Shown: positions 57,903 to 64,000 of the stretch, in pieces
Position numbering within the stretch: the first letter of the stretch is position 1
Layout: every line of letters starts with the position of its first letter
DNA from: Prochilodus magdalenae
Lineage: Eukaryota > Chordata > Actinopteri > Characiformes > Prochilodontidae
Reading direction: 5' to 3'
Assembly: GCA_024036415.1 (NCBI GenBank)
Contig: JAMWET010000156.1
Coordinates: forward strand, 124,001-188,000
DNA length: 64,000 nt
The notes under the pieces: model-generated
Seen by the model: only the letters and a program-made list of their open reading frames with translations
Told to the model about the DNA's origin: nothing
Database searches by the model: none
Program-made: the position numbers and the translations under genes

Positions 57903-59075
57903 AACAGCAGCTTACCCTGAAAACGCAGCAACTTAATATGTCAGCAGTTCTTATTCATTAAGCCAGCCGCCAGCTGGACGCGTCACACGGCAAAGTAGTT
58001 ACTTCTTCTTCACAAACTAAAAGATAGGAGCTGAAAAAGGCTGGGCTAGTAGCGTTAGCTGAGGTAACAGACCGTTAATGTTTGTGTGTTTATCTATTAG
58101 ACTGGCCGTCTTTCTCTGTGTAAATTGCAAGCTACAGCAGTAATACAGCACGGTGTGCGGTAACGTGCTGAGGAACTGAGCAGTGCTTGATGTCACTGTG
58201 TGCCACCATGTGTTGACATGCTATGCCGACGCTACGGAGGGTACATCCATAAAAACAATGGTTTCCAAGCTTTGGATGCGGTGCATCCAGTGTGTGGAGG
58301 TCTTTGCCTTCATCACAGCTTTCAGATTCTGATTCCAGATTTATTAGGAAATTTGTTCCTAGTTCCAGAGAACTCCGTAGGGATATTTTTCTATAGCTCC
58401 ATAAATTCAGTCTTAGAGGCTGGTTCCCTCCCAATTACAGATTTAGGCTTCTGGGTCAATGAAGCCTTTGGTGTTCTAATTTTCTTCTTTTTTATCTCTT
58501 TCCTTTTTCCTGGCTTTCCGATAGCTACTTCTGCATCCTGTTAGACCCACAGCATTGATTTGTTCTGAACTGCAGTGAGTCTCGAAGATCTGTCAGAGAT
58601 ATAAGCTTTAAAGTGCAGTTTATCTGATTTTGTGGTCTTTTCACTGTATGTTTGGAGCTCCAGTTTTAGAAACTTTTTATTTCCCCCCTTTTCTTCTGCA
58701 AGCGGATTATCTCTGGAAAAACAATGAATAATTTCCACTCAGTGGCAGTTTTGACTGGAAAATGAAGGATTTTCTCAGACTCATTCCTGCATTATGCACT
58801 TTTCCTTCTGATCATAATACTCTGCTCCCAAATATGACATGTGAAGTGTTACCATAAAAGGAGCGATATCTTTGCTGGTCTTGAGCCAGGCAGTTAAGCA
58901 GACCATGGTATTTTCCTACTTAAATGTCATGGGGCATCTGGCGATTAAAATGTCAGACTAACGCAGCTCCTGAGCTGTGCCTCCCCCTCCAAAAGGCTTG
59001 CTCTCATGCAAAAAAGAAAGACAAGGTCCGTGAAAAAGCCTTCGGCCAAATGGAAAAGGTATTTTAAGCATGATG
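57903..59075. other. Unique sequence, nothing firm
   Basis: About 1.2 kb. Overlapping frames of about 100 codons on both strands (58132-58544) have no recognised product; the minus frame is Ser/His/Cys-rich with no splice context. Confidence 0.4.
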
Positions 59076-59570
59076 AATGTGCAACAGTACTTTGAAACGT
59101 GAACGCCTCCACTCTGCTTGCTTTTGAAGACAACTATTCAATGTATGCGCATTAAATTCATGCTGCTTGTGCATTCATATAGAGTGCCAGCATTTAATAT
59201 CCACTAATGCAAACAACAGAAAAATAGACAAACTGTTTGGTGTTGGGTACAAAGGAATGGAGCAATTGCTTGCAGCATGCATGTAATTTCATGTTCATGG
59301 CCCTTGTAATTCTGCAGTCCTGGAACATGGTTCAAAGAGCTTAGCAAGCCGGGCCAGCATGCCTCGCTGCACTCCTAATTGTTAACTTCCCGTTGGGTCT
59401 AATCAAACACTTGCAACTGTGACCCCGAGGCTGGCGTTGTTTTCTCGCGTGGAGCACATTCAGCTCCTTTCAACAATAAATGCGGGAACGCTGGGGCCGA
59501 CGCAAACCGGGAGCGATGCACTGAGCGCATGGAACAAGCATGGCCTTAGCTGCTAATGACTAAAACATGA
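59076..59570. promoter_or_regulatory. Candidate conserved non-coding element
   Basis: Repeat-free with CTCCTAATTGTTAACTTCCC, GCGCATTAAATTCATGC and AACAATAAATGCGGGAACG embedded in CpG-bearing sequence (GGGGCCGACGCAAACCGGG). Enhancer-like texture only. Confidence 0.27.
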
Positions 59571-61720
59571 GTCAAAGAAGCAACACGCATGTGTGCACAC
59601 TAATAGCTGTACGTCAAGCATGTTCCGCTGGATGAAGTCATTTGGAATGTACGTCCAGCCTCAGTTTGCTTAACATACAGTCATATGCAAAACTACATCT
59701 TTAAATTCAAAGTGAAATGCGCACTTTCCTGCAAATGCTGGTGCCCAGGTTCTGTTTCTTTGGTGAGTTAATCATAAAACATAAACCATAAAATATGAAA
59801 TGTGCCATAACCTTTGCACAGGCCAAATTTTCTCAGTATATTAAATCTGACCTTTGCATACGGCTGTACGTCTGTGCATTTCAGAGAAAACAAGCTGGAA
59901 CACAAACAGCTAAATTATGTATTCTGGAACAACACAGATGGATAATACTAGGGATGCGTCAATATTCTTCTTTTCAGCTGAGTACACGTCTTTTAGCACT
60001 CACTAATACCGGGTCTGATATCAAACTGAATTATGTATTGAATAAAGTAGTGTAAGTAGTGAAAAGTGTGTAAATAAGTGCAATGTACCTCAACAATCAT
60101 GTCATATGATGTGTATTAGGTAGTCATGCTAACTCCGTTACCTTGGGTGAAGTAGCACTGCAGTGGAGAAGAACAGGTTTTATTCCACACCTGGAAAGCT
60201 GTAGGTAAAGTACGCCTTAGAGTTTTGACTCATCTGTCTCAACAGCAGTCTTTGTAGCAGAGTGACAGCAGGCGCTCACGTTTCGTGCTGTCCTTTTGGC
60301 AGGCTGAGCTGTCCTCGGCCTAGGTCTCCTCTAAAGTCTGTGATTTCAGAAACCTTGCCTTGTTCACTTGCACTGTACAAAAACGTGCGGTTCATGCTCA
60401 GTGAAACGCTCAGTCAAGACAATGGACAGTTTAAAAAAGCTGTGTCATTTAACACGCTGTGCACCGAGTCCTGAGTAGCTACAGCCAATTTTACAAGGAC
60501 ACGTTTTGCCTCTGTGGCACCACTTGTGAAAGGAGTGTGATTATGACTGTGTATTAAAAGGGGCTTAAAATCACACTGTGAATTCCTGGCAGGAACATGC
60601 CAAGGAAGACTATTGTGTTTGACTGCTACAGCATCAGCAGCTGTCTGTGTTAGCAGAGCTTCAGTTACTGTAGGCTCCAGTCGTTTGTTCATTAGCAAAA
60701 ATAGAACTACTGTGACATCTGCAGTAAAACCGCCTACTGATGTCAAATGCTAAAAATGATTTGCCAGATCAGGACGGCGACATGCTAAAAGCTATGTACA
60801 GAGATAGCTATAGTCTTTTCACTGGCTGACAGAGTGAGCAGCTGAGAGGTTAGAATACGCCATCAGTTCTTAACCCACTCAATCTTTAATGTTACAGTGA
60901 TTGGACTTGTTGCTACAGTGCCTCATTATCACCTCTTGAGGTACATAATGGTATTACGAGACAGGTCGGGCCAGTGGTAGCTGGTTAGCATGCTAACTTC
61001 AGTAGATATCGACATGATACAAAGACGTCTTTGACATACTATAAAACCTATTGTGTCCCATTCTCTAACCTATTTAACTTCTAGAAAGCATGAACCACAG
61101 AGCACTGTACATACGAAGTACGGAAGTATGTTATGTCAGTTTATTAATTATTTATTATTATTACTTATTTATTAAAATAAATCAGCGGTTGCTAAAAGAA
61201 AAACTCTTGTAGCAACGTAACGCTGAAGGCAATAAGTGCAGTCCATATTGGAAAAAGATAACACTAGACAGCATTAAAAACTGAACTGGGAGACAGGAAT
61301 GAACATCCAACAGGGAAACAGGGCCTGAAAAAAGAAAAGAGCCCAACACCTAAAGGAGGGGTTTAAATACTAGGTAGAGTAACAGACAAGACACAGGTGA
61401 GGGGCAGGATAAAAGGGCAGAGCAAGGGAGGAGCTGAACACAAAAACAAAAGCACATGGAGACTGCGCCAAGGAGGCCAACCAGAAGGAAATACAGACAA
61501 GGACAGCGCTAAGACTGAACATCAGATCCAGCCAGTTTTATAGGATCAAAACATGTGCAGAAACTAGCTATTTTCTGTAATACCACACAAACGAACCTGA
61601 CACTCACAAAATTCAAAAACAGGGTTCAGTGTTTGTTAACAAAAGAGAAAAAGAGGAGTCAGAAAACACTGTAGACTTTTTCACACCAGCCTCATGGAGG
61701 ATCTGGGAGACCTGCAAGCA
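59571..61720. other. Unique sequence
   Basis: About 2.1 kb with no recognised gene. A TTATTA-rich stretch lies at 61140-61185. Frames at 60262-60746 overlap on opposite strands and look like chance. Confidence 0.45.
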
Positions 61721-61724
61721 GTGG

Positions 61725-62200
61725 TGCCCTCCATGAGTCATCCTGAGAAGGCTGCCTGATGCAGGACTACATGCACACAGACCACTATGACAAATAACCT
61801 TAACCCCACATCAACATCGCCAACGACTGCAATGGTGTTGTGCCAGACTGCCTTGGAGTGACTCAGAATGGCAGCGAGTCATTTTCAGTGACGAGTCCCA
61901 CTTTTGTCTTGGTGGAAAAGACTAACGAACCTGTGTGGGGACACCACGGTCAGCATCAAGATGAACAGTTTGTTGTCACATGTCACACATTCAAAAGGCC
62001 TGGGGTCACTCCACCTCCAGCCCTACCGCACACCTCCAGCTGCAGGAACTGTGTAAGAATATTCAAGGTTATTCAAGCAAACCATTAGGAACCTCATCTG
62101 GCATCTGGCATGCTGCGTTAGCAAACATGGCGGCCCCACGCCATACTGAGAGACACTACTTCTGTGTGTGTAGCTCAATAAACACTGCCCTATTATTGAT
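61725..62200 (+). mobile_element. Tc1-like transposon relic, family D, copy 3
   Basis: The fullest family D copy. N-terminal part from CTCCATGAGTCATCCTGAGA (61731) with LPDAGLHAHRPL-type coding. The catalytic stretch reads WSDSEWQRVIFSDESHF (about 61852-61902), keeping the SDES motif around the second catalytic Asp. After further frame changes the C-terminus SKHGGPTPY and a stop are readable near 62115-62142, followed by CTACTTCTGTGTGTGTAGCTC and AATAAA. The third catalytic region is missing. Inactive. Confidence 0.8.
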
Positions 62201-62289
62201 TTATACTGTTGCGACTTATGCACAGTACTGTATTTATTCCTGAGGTCGGAATGACTTGTCTGTGAAAGTACGTGTACAAGAGTAAGACG

Positions 62290-62640
62290 CTCTGCATTCT
62301 CTCTCATCCCTCAGCCAGACATGAACCTAAATGTCTTGGAGTCTGTATGTAAAGCGGTCCGTTTGCATGTGGGGGATGAAAAATATTTGCAATTATCTTG
62401 TGATTTGTTCATGCGCTCTGCCATATAGCTGTATTAGACGAGTAATGAAAAGGGTAGATATGAAATCACCATGCAGAGATAATGTTATACTTTGTGGAGA
62501 CAATAATATCGCAGCAAAGGAGCGGAATAATACGACATAAATTACTTTCTGAAATGTTTCAATAATCCAAAAAAAGAAAAGAAAGAAAAAGCAGAGATGC
62601 AATCTTACCTCACTGACTATTCTGCCAACGTTTCTCATTA
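62290..62640. promoter_or_regulatory. Candidate conserved non-coding element
   Basis: Repeat-free block with GCAATTATCTTGTGATTTG, AGACGAGTAATGAAAAGG, GACAATAATATCGCAGC and ACATAAATTACTTTC. Lies 60-470 bp upstream of the TATA-type promoter candidate at 62.7 kb. Confidence 0.27.
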
Positions 62641-62699
62641 AAAAAGGATAAAGTAAATAATGGATGTTCGGCAGAGCGCCTGATTGCTATGCGAAAAAT

Positions 62700-62805
62700 A
62701 GTGCCAATAGTGCTAGGCCAATAGCAGTGGCCCCCACACACTAGATAAGTGTGAAGTTGCTGGGTTATAAATAGCTGATTGGACGCAGCTCGAACATTCA
62801 CACAT
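62700..62805 (+). promoter_or_regulatory. Putative TATA/CCAAT core promoter
   Basis: Two CCAAT boxes (62704-62708 and 62718-62722) lie 44-62 bp upstream of a consensus TATA box, TATAAATAG (62766-62774). A reverse CCAAT (ATTGG, 62778-62782) follows. The expected start site is about 62797, where ATTCACAC resembles an initiator. The first downstream ATG (62863) opens only six codons. A second (62887) opens about 42 codons of unrecognised protein. The spacing is right for an RNA polymerase II promoter. No first exon is proven. Confidence 0.35.
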
Positions 62806-64000
62806 CACTTTCAATCATACAGAACTGAGACACTGAGCTTTCCAAGTGGTTAATTCTGCCACATGGTTTGCGAAGAACGCTAACACATGGGCAGATACAG
62901 ATGTTGCAGTCAGGCTAGTTCATTATCTTTCAAAGCAAGCGTCTTGTGTTTGTGGATTAAAGTGATGGTTCAAACTAAAATTTCATTTACACAATTTCCC
63001 CCAGCACAAATTTGATCAGCCAAGACATGTTAGAGTCTGAAGTCTGCCTTTTTAGTCTTTCACTGGAGCAGATGTCGACAAAGTCTGTTTTACAGGGGAA
63101 AAAGATTTCATCAATAAGGAAATTGAATAATCACATTTGCAATTTGGGTAGTCCTGTAGCGTCTGGATTCATTAGCTGCTGAAAGGTTCGAGCTGAGTTT
63201 TTAAACATGTAGGCGACGCAAAACGCCAGTTAGCAGGCTGCCCTTTTAGCATTTCAGTTTATGTTTTATATAAACAACATTTGGAAACAAACTAAAACAA
63301 ACTGAGGTGCGTGGCTCAGACAATCACGGTTCATCAGCAGCAGGCTAACCAACTGGCGCAGCTGAGACAACAGCACAACAACACAGGGAATATTATTTAT
63401 TATTTATTAACTACTGTTAATGAATGTGGCACATAGGTGTTGAGGTTCAATACAATGGCTTCTGCAACAGAATCTTTGAATGTGGTTTCATCAGTCTTGG
63501 CGGACTTTAGAAATATCACAGCCTGGTTTCTGAATGAGGTACCGTTGTAAAAATCTCACATTGTGCAGACCAACACACTAACCTTCACACGCTTGGTTTA
63601 AACCATGTCCAGTTTATAAAGTTGAACTTTATGAGATATTTTAACTTATATACATATATACACATATAACTAAAAGTATATATTTTAAGAAATAACTGTT
63701 TTGATGTTTGAGGTATGTCAAAGACGACATGTGTATGGTGTCGGAGATATCAACTAGAGTTAGCATGCTAACCAGCTAGCATCCTAACTGTAAGTGTATG
63801 ACGTTTGTACCTCCTGAGACAATAGTAAATTACTATAGCATCAGTTCCAATTAGTCAGACAGTCACAGCGTATTAATTTGGTGCTTGTTTCTTACAAACC
63901 TGAGAATGAATTCTCATTAAGTGTAATTAATAAATACATAAGTATCGTATGTCATATAAGACGGAACATACCTATAGTGTGTAATACCTCAATGTGCACG
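62806..64000. other. Unique sequence to the window end
   Basis: About 1.2 kb, AT-leaning, with GCTAGC/GCTAAC-rich phrases (63755-63790). Could contain the 5' end of a transcript from the promoter candidate, but no splice-bounded coding exon was recognised. Confidence 0.4.

Noticed and set aside
58132..58544. Overlapping 100- and 114-codon frames on opposite strands
   Set aside because: Two overlapping antisense frames with no domain in either are more likely chance or an unrecognised repeat.

Overview
The window looks like nuclear DNA of a bony fish, probably a teleost. The evidence is many decayed Tc1/mariner-like transposons of types common in fish, a tRNA-headed SINE with a fish-type L2-related tail (CTCTTATCCAGAGCGACTTACA type, described from its key parts), an L2-like LINE relic, long GA/CT, CA/TA and TCTA microsatellites, and moderate AT richness with isolated CpG-bearing islands. 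There is no bacterial gene organisation. I could not establish one intact protein-coding gene. The window is best read as intergenic or deep-intronic sequence. Species and neighbouring genes cannot be told from it.

Layout. 1-4.8 kb: mostly unique sequence with one doubtful exon-like ORF near the left edge. 4.8-8.4 kb: two opposite-strand relics of one Tc1-like family (A) flanking a 20-bp minisatellite (5821-6606). 11.6-12.4 kb: a longer Tc1-like relic (family B) that keeps a recognisable catalytic motif. 13.7-15.5 kb: GA tracts, a possible exon and a degenerate GGATGGCAT-type satellite. 17.15-17.58 kb: a long GA tract beside a CpG-bearing candidate regulatory block. 18.66-18.96 kb: a SINE and a tRNA-Thr(CGT)-like sequence side by side. 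20.7-22.1 kb: an L2-like LINE relic whose 3' coding end is tandemly repeated. 23.7-25.0 kb: a pair of inverted arms enclosing two MITE-like elements. 25.9-26.1 and 29.35-30.2 kb: relics of Tc1-like family C. 32.4-33.1 kb: a SINE split by an insertion.

34.44-35.58 kb: a 26-bp minisatellite with 44 units and no net length drift. 38.5, 41.2 and 61.7 kb: three relics of Tc1-like family D. 40.4 kb: family F relic. 43.1 kb: CT tract. 43.7, 48.4 and 55.6 kb: three pieces of family E. 45.1 kb: a third family A copy. 47.4 kb: TCTA/TGTC microsatellite. 53.4-54.1 kb: GC-rich candidate regulatory block, followed by a GATCA-type degenerate satellite (54.1-55.45 kb). 57.2-57.9 kb: a MITE with terminal inverted repeats. 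62.7-62.8 kb: a CCAAT/TATA arrangement like a core promoter.

No genes can be shown to work together here. The functional content, if any, is probably regulatory: several repeat-poor blocks rich in ATTA/TAAT cores and isolated CpGs look like conserved non-coding elements, but conservation cannot be judged from one sequence. Family assignments of the transposons rest on recognised motifs and general recollection of fish repeats, not on a database search.
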